Source: Tepidisphaeraceae bacterium (GTDB lineage Bacteria; Planctomycetota; Phycisphaerae; Tepidisphaerales; Tepidisphaeraceae). From it: DNA of 64,000 nucleotides. A model generated the notes under the pieces. It was not told the origin of the DNA, made no database searches, and was given only the letters and a program-made list of their open reading frames with translations. Positions 25,213 through 36,692 of this stretch are shown here, in pieces. Where the stretch lies: positions 62,001-126,000 of the forward strand of contig DASYHQ010000045.1 of NCBI GenBank assembly GCA_035998445.1. The letters run 5' to 3'. Both the position numbers and the translations under genes were made by a program. Every line of letters starts with the position of its first letter. Within the stretch, counting starts at the first letter, position 1.

Positions 25213-26934
25213 CTACGCCGTGACTCGGAACAGCGTGACGCCGCGGTCGGATTGCCCGAACATGTCGGTCGATTCGACCTCCAGCGTGTGCGTGCCCACC
25301 GCGATCTCCGTGGGCAGCGGCGCCTGCCAGATGTGGTACGACAACGGCAGGTCGTTCGCTTCCAGCCGGTACTTGCTGCGGAGCCACGATTCGGGTTTGA
25401 CCTGCGACTCCAGCACCCATTTCATCGAGGGGTCCTGCTCGGGCGTCAGGTCCATCGGCAGCCAAGAACCACCGTTGACGCGCATCCGCACCGTGGACCG
25501 TTCCGAGCCCGCGAAGACGTTGGCGCGCACGAGCTGGCGCCCCAGGTCCTTCGTGCGAATGCGCGGCGAGACGAAGATGTTCATCTGATAGTCGGCCCGC
25601 TCGCGCGAGCCTTTGTAACGAATCGAATAGCCGTCCTTGTTGATGAATAGGAACGAGTATCCGTTCGGCGTGCCGCAGACCGACTGGCACGTCGGGATGC
25701 GCAGTTCGTCGAACATCCCGCGGTACCCTTCGCCGCGCACGCAGATGCTGTTGAAGTGATGGTGCTGCCCGGGCCCGCTGAAGCCCGATTCTTCGCCATG
25801 AAACGTGTGCCGCTGGCGGTGCGTGTGCCCAGACATCGACAGGGTACATCTGCGGCCGCTCAGCAACCCCATCAACCGCTTGCAAAACGCCTTTTCGTCG
25901 TCGTTCTCGCCCGTGATCGGAATGTGCATGGCGATAAACAGCGGTCGGTCTAACGGCACAGCTGCAAGGTACGACTCGACGAACGCCCACTGGTCGTCCG
26001 TCAGCCCGCAACCGTAGTTGTCACCCATCGGGGTCGACGTCTGGCCATCCTCGCTGGTGTTGTACCCCTGCACGGGGCGGCGCATGATGTTCTCGAGCAT
26101 CAGGAAGCTCGCCGGGCCGTAGTCGAACGCGTAGGTGGTCGGGCCGTACGTGGTGCGGAACTGCTCATCGGCCAGCGAGTCGTCGGGCACCATGATGTTC
26201 TGGTCGTGGTTGCCCGGGATGACGTACCAGGGGAACCCCGTCTTGGCCTGCATCTCGTTCAGCGGCTGGTACATGTGCAGCAGCCCCACGTTCACGAGAT
26301 CGCCGAGTGAGATGCCGAACGCCACGCCATTTGTGCCGACCAGCTCCGCGATCGTGTCGCGCGACATCCATTCGACTTGCCTGTCGTGCGACACCTGCGT
26401 GTCACCAAACACGACCACCTTGAACTCGTCGGGCTCTGCGTGCTTGCGCAACGGGAAGTCGATCGACGCCGGCAACGGGCCCGTGGCGTCGGTTCCCGCG
26501 TAGTAGTAGGTCGGATCGAGCGTCGCCGGCGCGTCGGGGGCGCGCCACTGCGGCGAGCCGGTGGGTCGGTGGAAGTAATAGAACTTCGGCAGGTTGTACT
26601 CGGAGAGCGGCGTCGCCCAGTGCGCCGGCTTGACGACGAACAGCACGTCACCGTCACGCACGCCAATGCGGTACCTGCCATCGCGATCTGTCCGGACGAC
26701 CGAGCGGCCGTTCGATACCAGCACGCCCTCGATGCCCGGGCTGCCGTCGCTGCGCACCCCGGTCGACCCGCGGTCGTCGAAGACGTAGCCAGTGGCGACC
26801 TCCTCGGCGGCCGGCGCGCCGGTCATCGATTCGGCTGCCTGGGCCAGCGCGCCCAGCGCGGGCAGGAACAGGACGCCCGCACCGGCGCCGAGCGACCGGC
26901 CGAGCAACTGACGGCGGGAAAGGGGAGCGTTCAT
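25213..26934 (-). CDS. Tat-exported calcineurin-like phosphoesterase
   Basis: 573 residues from ATG 26934, set by GGAG 6 bases upstream. The N-terminus has a twin-arginine signal (SRRQLLGRSLGAGAGVLF). It is followed by a small beta domain (about 45-110, MetallophosN-like), a metallophosphatase core with VVFGDTQ, SLGDLVN, GNHDQN, AMHIPI and SGHTHRQ as metal-binding blocks, and a C-terminal beta domain (MetallophosC-like). The first block has Asp-x-Gln instead of Asp-x-His, as in several members of this subgroup. It presumably cleaves a phosphoester in the periplasm. It lies 31 bases after the pseudopilin gene. Confidence 0.92.
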   Translation of the reverse strand: MNAPLSRRQLLGRSLGAGAGVLFLPALGALAQAAESMTGAPAAEEVATGYVFDDRGSTGVRSDGSPGIEGVLVSNGRSVVRTDRDGRYRIGVRDGDVLFVVKPAHWATPLSEYNLPKFYYFHRPTGSPQWRAPDAPATLDPTYYYAGTDATGPLPASIDFPLRKHAEPDEFKVVVFGDTQVSHDRQVEWMSRDTIAELVGTNGVAFGISLGDLVNVGLLHMYQPLNEMQAKTGFPWYVIPGNHDQNIMVPDDSLADEQFRTTYGPTTYAFDYGPASFLMLENIMRRPVQGYNTSEDGQTSTPMGDNYGCGLTDDQWAFVESYLAAVPLDRPLFIAMHIPITGENDDEKAFCKRLMGLLSGRRCTLSMSGHTHRQRHTFHGEESGFSGPGQHHHFNSICVRGEGYRGMFDELRIPTCQSVCGTPNGYSFLFINKDGYSIRYKGSRERADYQMNIFVSPRIRTKDLGRQLVRANVFAGSERSTVRMRVNGGSWLPMDLTPEQDPSMKWVLESQVKPESWLRSKYRLEANDLPLSYHIWQAPLPTEIAVGTHTLEVESTDMFGQSDRGVTLFRVTA

Positions 26935-26965
26935 GGGCATCTCCGGTCGGCTTGCGTCACGTGAA

Positions 26966-27781
26966 TCAGTCGCGGTCGAACGCGGCCCAGACCTGGTCGA
27001 TCGCAACGTTGTTCATGGTCACGAACTCATCATCCGTGGCCGACAGCAGGTTAAGCGGTGCGGTGATCTTCTCCTTGCGGATGAAGTGGACCGAACCGTC
27101 GTCGCGCATGTAGTTGTAGCCCGTCCCGTGGCCGTGATACTTCAGGTGGGCCGCGGTGCGGATCAGGTCGGACATGATCGCCTTGCCGCGGAAGTCGCGC
27201 ATCTTCGGCATGCCGGCGACGGGTTCGAACGTTGCCGGGAACGACGCGGTGAACCGGTGCACCTGCAGCCTGTACGCTGGGAAGCCGCTCGGCAGGAACC
27301 CGTTGGGCACCCACTGAATGCGGAAGTCGGCCCGCATCGAGTACCCCGCCCGCTCGCGCGACGCGTTCGTCGTCCGCGGTGGCCACGAGTTGCTGGGCGT
27401 GTTGAACGCGTGCAGCGGGTCCGACTGCGTCGGGCAAAAGGCCGTCGGTGGCGTGCCCTTCAGCAGCCCGGCCTGATAGTAGAACCCGAAGTGATTCAGT
27501 TCGCCTTCACCGGCGTCGAACCAGTAGTTCGACTGTTTGTTCTGCGAGCGCGATCCGATCGGGACGTACCCCTTGTGCATGTCGGCGTACATCTGGTTGA
27601 CCATGCCAACCTGCCGAAGGTTTGACGCGCAGTGGACCTGGTTGGCCTGCCGCCGCGCCGACGACAAGGCGGGCATCAGCAGCGAGATCAGGGCGGCGAT
27701 GATCCCGATGACGACGAGCAGCTCGACGAGCGTGAAGCCGTTCGATGAGCGACGGCTGAAGAAGACGTTGGGTGAATACAT
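26966..27781 (-). CDS. Pseudopilin with H-X9-DG motif
   Basis: 271 residues. Prepilin signal [20 protein letters not shown] (cleavage after Gly15, Glu at mature position 5), hydrophobic helix, then a globular domain with [26 protein letters not shown]. The H-X9-DG signature is [12 protein letters not shown] near the C-terminus. Paralogous to the 14078 protein: [19 protein letters not shown] and [10 protein letters not shown] there align with this one. It stands between a PEP-CTERM gene and the phosphoesterase gene in the same operon. Confidence 0.9.
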   Translation of the reverse strand: MYSPNVFFSRRSSNGFTLVELLVVIGIIAALISLLMPALSSARRQANQVHCASNLRQVGMVNQMYADMHKGYVPIGSRSQNKQSNYWFDAGEGELNHFGFYYQAGLLKGTPPTAFCPTQSDPLHAFNTPSNSWPPRTTNASRERAGYSMRADFRIQWVPNGFLPSGFPAYRLQVHRFTASFPATFEPVAGMPKMRDFRGKAIMSDLIRTAAHLKYHGHGTGYNYMRDDGSVHFIRKEKITAPLNLLSATDDEFVTMNNVAIDQVWAAFDRD

Positions 27782-27826
27782 TCTATTTTTCTCTGTTCGA
27801 ACGAAGTTGGATCTATTGGCTCCTAA

Positions 27827-27961
27827 TCACCGGTCCGCCTGACGCCGACGACGGCCCAGCAGGCCCAGCGCCGCTAGCGACGCCAGTCCGACCGTGGCCG
27901 GCTCGGGCACGGTCGCCACATCGACGACGGTTAGCGTGACGTCGCCACCGCCGTAGCCGAT
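27827..27961 (-). pseudogene. PEP-CTERM tail cut off by an in-frame TAG
   Basis: Directly after the amber codon at 27962-27964 the same frame continues for 44 codons: IGYGGGDVTLTVVDV, then VPEPATVGLASLAALGLL and GRRRRQADR before a TGA. This is a complete PEP-CTERM sorting signal. The natural sequence was probably NTYQIGYGGGD, so one C-to-T change (CAG to TAG) would account for the stop. Confidence 0.8.
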
Positions 27962-29449
27962 CTAGTAGGTGTTGAGGCCCGACGTGAACGTCGCCCCGTC
28001 GGCCAATCCGGCGAACGTGCCCGTGAGCAGGTTGGGCGTGTCGATGATCGTGAACGCGTCGCCGACCAGCAGCGACCCGGCGCTGGCGATCACGAGCGAT
28101 GCCGTCTCGCCGAGCGCTACCGAACCGGTGCTATGGAGTTGGCCGAACGTGAAGGAGGACAGCAGGTCGACCTTGAAGACGCCGTCCAAGAGAACGGACG
28201 CCACGTCGAGCGTGCCACCACCGTCACCGGGGCGCAGGTTGGCGCCGGCGGCAATCGTGATCGGCGCCGCGATCGCGCCGGTGCCACCGAGCGTGCCGCC
28301 GGTCTCCACGGTGTAGCCCGTGGGGTTCGGGATGGGATGGTTCGCGTTGACGAGCAGCGTGCCTGCGGTGACGGTCGTCGAACCGCGCCAGATGCTGTTG
28401 GTGTTGATCCGGACGGCGCCGTCGCCAACCTTGACGAGGTTGATCCCACCGTAGATGCCGCCGACGTTGACGCCCGCGTAGAACGCTGCGTTCGGGTCGT
28501 TGGCATCGACGTTGATGTTGCCGCTGCCGCCGATCTCCAGGTCCATGTTGTGCGTGGGCTGACCGCCCTCGTTGGCGACGATGCCGCCGGTCAGCGTCAG
28601 CGTGCTGGTGGCGTTGTCGTTGCGCAGGCGGGCCCGGTCCGACTCACCGGGCGTCTCGCGGACGTCGCGGCCGAGGATGATGCGCTGGTCGGTCGTGGTG
28701 GTGCCACCGGTGTAGACCAGCGCGCCGTTCAGGTGCGATGCGCTGGTCGTGCGGCTGACCTGAATCTGGCCAAAACGTGCGCCCGTGCCAGCCGCGCTGG
28801 CCAGACCGATGTTGCGCAGCGACGCCAGCTCGATCGTACCGTCGGCGGCCACGAGCTGGCCGCTGAACGTGTTGTCGGCGAGCAGCCGCAGCGTGCCACC
28901 ACCACGCTTAGTGATGGCCCTGCGTACACCGCTGCCCTGGATCGGCGCTTCGACCGCCAGCACGCCCGACCCGCTGATGCGCCAGGTGTGCTCATCGTTG
29001 GCCTGCAGCTCGATCGCCCCGCCGTTGATCGCGCTGATCGTGTGGCTGCCCGACGACATCGACAGCGTCTCAGCACCGTTGGTGACCGCGTTGAAGTCCA
29101 GGCGACCCCCGCTCGTGCCATCGATCACGATGTTCAGCGGGCCGGCGATGTTGCCGTTCAAGTTGAGGTTGGACGCGTTGGGGTTGTGACCATTCTTGAT
29201 CGCTATGGTCGAGATGGCCGCGTCGTACCCGGGATCGACGAGGTTGAACTGGTGCGCCCCGCCGTTGCCCGGCGTGTAAACGCCCCCGGCCCAGTTCGCC
29301 TGGCTGGCGCCGGTGCTCCAGACTCCGTCGCCGGCGGCGCCGGTCCAGGTGAAGGTGTCGGCGGAGGCTTGCGAGCCCAGGCCGAGCACGACGATGGCGG
29401 CGGCGGTGGCGCGGCGAACGATGGCTGAACGGTGGTGATGATCGAGCAT
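27962..29449 (-). CDS. Autotransporter-like beta-helix exoprotein, truncated before PEP-CTERM
   Basis: 495 residues from ATG 29449, preceded by GGAGAGAAG. A signal peptide covers about residues 1-30 (AAAIVVLGLGSQASA). The body is a Gly/Asn/Thr-rich right-handed beta-helix of the autotransporter-associated repeat type: TFTWTGAAGDGVWSTGASQA at the start, GGGTLRLLADNTFSG and VKVGDGAVRINTNSIW mid-way, and GGTLGGTGAIAAPITIAAG near the end. The reading frame stops at TAG just before the PEP-CTERM tail, so as written the product lacks its sorting anchor and might be released. It lies between a broken LacI gene and a pseudopilin gene. Confidence 0.85.
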   Translation of the reverse strand: MLDHHHRSAIVRRATAAAIVVLGLGSQASADTFTWTGAAGDGVWSTGASQANWAGGVYTPGNGGAHQFNLVDPGYDAAISTIAIKNGHNPNASNLNLNGNIAGPLNIVIDGTSGGRLDFNAVTNGAETLSMSSGSHTISAINGGAIELQANDEHTWRISGSGVLAVEAPIQGSGVRRAITKRGGGTLRLLADNTFSGQLVAADGTIELASLRNIGLASAAGTGARFGQIQVSRTTSASHLNGALVYTGGTTTTDQRIILGRDVRETPGESDRARLRNDNATSTLTLTGGIVANEGGQPTHNMDLEIGGSGNINVDANDPNAAFYAGVNVGGIYGGINLVKVGDGAVRINTNSIWRGSTTVTAGTLLVNANHPIPNPTGYTVETGGTLGGTGAIAAPITIAAGANLRPGDGGGTLDVASVLLDGVFKVDLLSSFTFGQLHSTGSVALGETASLVIASAGSLLVGDAFTIIDTPNLLTGTFAGLADGATFTSGLNTY

Positions 29450-29597
29450 GGTCTTCTCTCCGGTGTTAACGGGCGCGCGGCGCCGATGCGCTGCTGCCCT
29501 GAACAAAGATGCTGGGTAGTTCCTGATACAGGCCGTTGCCGGACCGCCCCGCGCGACGCGAGCGGGCCGCGTCGAGCGCGGCGGCGGCGATGGAGGG

Positions 29598-30538
29598 TTA
29601 GTCACAGCGGAAGGTCGTGAGGTGCGGTTGACCCTCGGCGCGGGGGATGCCGCCGATGCCGATCAGCGACACGTCCTGCGGTACGCGCAGCCCGTGCCGG
29701 GCCGGCAGGTCGTTCCAGAGCAGGTAACCGTGCCGGTCGATCGACGTGATGACCGCCGTCACCCCGTCGGCAACCAGCGCGGCGACCGCCGCCGGTAGAT
29801 CGTTCTTTTCGACCGTTCGACCGTCGCCAACGTTGACACGTCGGTCGCGACGCGGTACGGCATGCCCAGGCGCGCCAGCCCGCTCACGTACCCCGCGTGC
29901 CGCAGGCCCTGCGTGACCCTGTGGCCGGTCGCAAGTTCATCGCCGACGTACGCAATGCGGCGGTGGCCCAGGCGGTGCAGGTGGTCGACCGCGCGCATGG
30001 CGTCCAGCGCGTGCGTCGGGCCGATCACGTCCACCTCGGGCGAGTTCGGGTAGAGAACCTCGAGCGAAACCACAGGCATCACCGACGCAAGCCGTTCCAC
30101 GATTGCATCAGGGAAGGGGTAAACGAGGATCGCCGCATCGTTATCGCGCGTGCGAAGCACGCGCAGGTGGTCGAGACGCAACGCCGGTGATGACGCATCG
30201 ACGAACGACACCATCAGCCCCACGCCGGCATCGTTGGCGACGCGCTCGAGGTTCGTAAGGACGTGAAAGCCGACGTAGCTGGGATCCGGCACGCCGTTGA
30301 GGTCCACGCACGGGTTGCCGAGCACCAGTCCAACGCGGTCAAGCGACACCGTTGAGGCTGCACCACCGCGCGAGCGCCGACGTCGGGGTGCGTAGTTGAG
30401 CGAGCCCGCAACTTCCAGCACGCGCGAACGCGTTTGTTGCGCAATATCACCACGGCCACTCAGGGCGCGGGAGACGGTGCCCTTGGACAGGTTCAATGCC
30501 GCCGCGATGTCTTGGAATCGTCCCGCTGTCGATCGCAT
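29598..30538 (-). pseudogene. LacI-family regulator disrupted by a frameshift
   Basis: The N-terminal helix-turn-helix is clear (FQDIAAALNLSKGTVSRALS from residue 8), with hinge SLNYAPRRRR and a sugar-binding domain through GHRRIAYVGDELATGHRVTQ. At about 29832-29850 the homologous reading passes to the -1 frame, which continues NVGDGRTVEKNDLPAAVAAL and then VPQDVSLIGIGGIPRAEG to a TAA at 29598. The original frame ends at 29759 in unrelated sequence. A 1-base deletion explains this. Even when corrected, the C-terminus is about 50 residues shorter than usual. A palindromic operator lies upstream at 30619. Confidence 0.8.
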
Positions 30539-30618
30539 GGGCGGGAAATTACGTTTGAAATGTCAGGCACCGATGGCGAGTCTGCTAATCTCGCGCGCCG
30601 TTCATGTTTGCGTCGAAT

Positions 30619-30632
30619 AAGTTGCGCAACTT
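30619..30632. promoter_or_regulatory. LacI-type operator upstream of the broken regulator
   Basis: AAGTTGCGCAACTT is a perfect 14-bp palindrome with a central CG, the shape bound by LacI/GalR proteins. It is 81 bases upstream of the regulator start at 30538, suggesting autoregulation. Confidence 0.55.
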
Positions 30633-31016
30633 TGGCACCCAATTTAAGCATGTTGCTGGATAAATGTTGCGACTTTAGGTGTATCCGCCACAGACCACTG
30701 GTGGTGGCAAGCACCAAAGCACGTCCGAACTTCACGACTGAACTGGAAGCGAACCGCAACTCTCTATTTTGGTGGCAATCTCTGATCCATTGCCTCGGTT
30801 CTTATCAGACGCAGCTTTGTCGAAGACAAAAATGGGGTGGCGGTGATTTTCGAACTAGCGCTTGCCGATATGTAACGGCCCAGACGTCGCCAACGGCATT
30901 GTCGGCTCAGTCGTCAAAAGAGGATGCAGCGCACTGGCATTCACGTCACGCCGGGCGCGCCGCCTCAGTCCACTAGCGGTGGATGGTGCCACCTTGGGGC
31001 GGGCAGGGATATGTAA
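30633..31016. other. Lower-GC non-coding stretch
   Basis: About 380 bases with no gene or clear RNA. It is noticeably more AT-rich than the rest (for example 30640-30850). It probably holds the promoter of the signalling cassette starting at 31017. Confidence 0.4.
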
Positions 31017-31558
31017 ATGAATCGGAAGCGGTTGTTCACCTTTCTGCTGGCCATGCTGACGGTCGCGTTGCGCCCGGGCGTGCTGGAGGCAGGAGAGGCA
31101 AACCGGGAATACGCGTTGAAGGCCGCATTTCTCTACAACTTCGCGCAATTCGTTGAATGGCCCGCCGGTGCCTTTGAGTCCGACACGGCACCGTTCGTCA
31201 TTGGCGTCTACGGCGACAACCCGTTCCAGGACGCGCTGGACCGCGCCGTTCAGGGGAAGACGGCCAGCGGACACCCGATGGTGGTCCATCAGTTCAGCAC
31301 GACGGCGGAGGTCGCCAGCGCCCACATGCTGTTCGTATCCGCGGCACAGGGCGGCGCACTCGACGAATTATTTGCCGCAATCGGGGACCGGCCGATCCTG
31401 ACGGTGGGCGAGAGCAATTCCTTCCCGTGGAAGGGTGGCGTCATCCGCTTCTACATGGAGGACGGAAAGGTGCGTTTCGAGATCAACCCCGAGGCCGCGC
31501 AACGCGCCCGCCTGCGGATCAGTTCGAAGCTGATGAAGCTGGCCAGGATATTCAAACG

Positions 31559-31562
<4 letters not shown>
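31017..31562 (+). CDS. YfiR-family periplasmic protein
   Basis: 181 residues. A signal peptide covers residues 1-25. The mature part matches the YfiR (DUF4154) family: [54 protein letters not shown], and a C-terminal [16 protein letters not shown]. In Pseudomonas YfiR is a periplasmic repressor of the cyclase YfiN. Here the stop overlaps the kinase start (ATGA), so YfiR probably signals to the sensor kinase or the downstream GGDEF/EAL protein. The two cysteine pairs of Pseudomonas YfiR are not seen, so redox control of that kind is unlikely. Confidence 0.9.
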
Positions 31563-33980
<2,418 letters not shown>

Positions 33981-33988
<8 letters not shown>

Positions 33989-36602
33989 TCAGAAGCTACT
34001 GGTCATCGACGACTCGTCGGACGTGCATGAGCTCGTCGGCGTCTGGCTGATAGACGAACCGATCGAACTGCTGGCCGCGTACGATGCAACATCCGGCCAG
34101 GCGATTGCGCGCGAGCACAAGCCGGACCTGATCCTGCTTGACGTCGACATGCCCGGCACGAATGGGTTCGAGTTGTGCGCGCAGCTGAAGGCAAACCCGT
34201 TGACGCAGCAGGTCCCCGTCGTCTTCCTCACCGGCGCGTCCACCAGCGAGGAGAAGCTGCGCGGCCTGGATCTTGGGGCGGCCGACTACATCGTTAAACC
34301 GTTCGAGCCCGCTGAGCTGCGCGCCCGGGTGCGCGTGCTGCTGCGAACGCAACAGCTGCTGGCGCTGCTGGCACAAAAGGCGACCGTACTGGAGGAGAGC
34401 GAGGCGCGGTTCCGCGTGCTGGCGGAGAACTCGTCGGACGTGATCTCTCGCCACGACGCGGACGGCACGTATCTGTACGTATCGCCCGCGTGCGAGGCCG
34501 TGTTGGGCTACGCGCCGGACGAGATGATCGGCCGGCGCGTGTACGAGTACGTGCATGTGGATGACGTCTACGCCGTTGCGACCTGCCACACGGATCCGCC
34601 TTCGAGCGCGAACGGTACCCGCCGCCCCACCGCGACGTTTCGCTTCCGCCGGAAGGACGGGGCGTTCGTCTGGCTCGAATCGACGTTCCGCCCGCACCTG
34701 CGCGCCGAGGACGGCACGTTCGAGGTGCATGGCTCGGCCCGGGATATCACGGCGCGCAAGCACCAGGAGCGCATCGAGCAGTGTCGCATTGAGGTGCTAG
34801 AACGGGTCGCGCAGAACTGCTCGTTCGAGGACGTGATGGGCTGCCTGCTCAGCGCAGCAGAGCAGGTCAAGCACAACGCGGTAGCCGGTTCGATCGCGCT
34901 GTTCGACGGGCAGCTGCACTATGCGACCGAGCACCTGCCCCCCAGCGTCCAGAAGATGTTCGTCGCCCAGCCCTACGCATTTGCCGCCCGCATCTGCAGC
35001 GCGGTGGCCAACGCGTCTGGCGACGTGTTCGTCAGCGACATCGCGACCGACCCGATGTGGGACGGCGCGCGCGACGCACTGCTGGCCGAGGGATTCGAGA
35101 CCTGCTGGGCGTCGCTGATCGATACGGGGCGCGAGGTGCTCGGGGCGTTCTGCCTCTATCACCGGGACCCCGCGCAACCCGACGCGGTGCAGGCGTCGTT
35201 CCTGCGCATGGCCGGCAAGTTGGCCGCGCTGACGATCGAACACCACCAGTTGACCGAGCAGCTCGCCCATCGCGCGCAACACGACGCGTTGACCGGGCTG
35301 CCCAACCGCGTCCTCTTCGAGGAACGGCTACAGCGCGCGCTGGTCGAGGCGGCGCGCGTCGGCCGCTCAGTTACGGTCGCGTTCATCGACGTCGATCGGT
35401 TCAAACAGATCAACGACACGCTCGGCCACCACGTCGGCGACCAAGTGCTGTGCCAGGTGGCGACGCGGGTCCAAGCGATGGTCGGGCCGAACGACACGCT
35501 AGCCCGCATGGGCGGCGACGAGTTCGCGATGATCCTGACCGACAGCGGGGGCCCTGAGGCCGCCGAGCGGTTGTGCAGGCAGATCATCGCGCGATTCAAG
35601 ACCGCGTTGGACGTGCTGGGCCAGGAGTTGATCGTGACGCTCAGCATTGGCCTTGCGACCGCGCCGACCGACGCGTCCGACTCGACGACGTTGAAGAAGA
35701 GCGCCGACGCCGCACTGTACGCCGTGAAGCGTGCGGGCCGCGACGGGGTGCAATGCTTCGTCCCCAGCATGATGGCCGGCGGCATCGATCGTTGGGATAT
35801 GGAGGTCGGGCTGACCCGCGCGATCGACGCGGGCGAACTGGTGCTCCACTACCAACCGCAGGTGAACCATCAGGGGAACATCGTTGGGCTGGAGGCGCTC
35901 GTGCGTTGGATGCACCCGCGGCTCGGCATGGTGCCGCCGAACCGGTTCATCCCGATCGCCGAGGAAACCGGCCTGATCATCCCGATCGGCAATTGGGTAC
36001 TACGCGAGGCATTGGAACAGTGCCGTCGTTGGACCCAGGCCGGCGTGCCGTGCGTACCGGTCGCCGTGAACGTTTCGGCGTTGCAGTTCGCGCAGCCATT
36101 GTTCCCGTCTCAAGTCGACGCGGCACTGCGCGACTTCGGGATCGACGCAGGCTTGCTGAAGATCGAGGTGACCGAATCGTCGCTGATGCGGAGCATGCAG
36201 GACGCTGCTGCCAAGCTGACCGAGCTGCGTGCGATCGGCATCGGCCTCGCGATCGACGACTTCGGCACCGGGTATTCGTCGCTCGCCTATCTGCATCGCC
36301 TGCCGATCGACGTGCTGAAGATCGATCGCACGTTCGTCTCCGCGATCGGCACGTCGCGCTCGGCTGACGCGGACTGTAAAGACACGACGATCACTCGGGC
36401 GATCATCGAACTGGCGCGGAGCCTGGGCCTGTCGACGGTCGCCGAAGGAGTAGAAACCGAATTGCAGCGCGCGACGCTAAAGTCGCTCGGCTGCGACGTG
36501 ATGCAGGGGTACCTCTTCAGCAAACCAATTCCAGTAGAACCATTGAGGGACCTGCTTTGCCGCGGCCGCGTCAGCCGCGTGCAGGACGCCGCCGTGGCTT
36601 AA
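33981..36602 (+). CDS. Response regulator REC-PAS-GAF-GGDEF-EAL
   Basis: 873 residues; AGGGAGG precedes the ATG. REC (1-120; acceptor Asp54 in [10 protein letters not shown]), PAS (about 135-260; [17 protein letters not shown]), GAF (about 270-425), GGDEF (about 440-600; intact GGDEF at 511-515) and EAL (about 610-860; EAL at 638, [23 protein letters not shown]). Both c-di-GMP synthesis and hydrolysis motifs look catalytically complete. The RxxD inhibitory site before GGDEF is degenerate (GPND), so product inhibition is probably absent. The protein likely adjusts c-di-GMP in response to the upstream kinase. Confidence 0.95.
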
Positions 36603-36692
36603 AGAGAGTTGAGGCGAGGCCCGTTCGGGCCGGCGAAACGAATGTCTGTATATCCCGGCGAACCGGCATAAATCACACATCCGTTCCGACCG

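Noticed and set aside
27962-27964. TAG read as pyrrolysine or a recoding site
   Set aside because: No pyl genes or recoding structure are in view; a CAG-to-TAG change or sequence error is simpler.
29820-29860. Programmed -1 frameshift in the LacI gene
   Set aside because: Only a short GAAAAG run is near the junction, with no slippery heptamer or clear downstream stem; a 1-base deletion explains the data better.
36603-36692. c-di-GMP or cobalamin riboswitch before the TonB receptor gene
   Set aside because: Only a short GGCCC-GTTC-GGGCC hairpin is present; the conserved GEMM or B12-box core sequences were not found.
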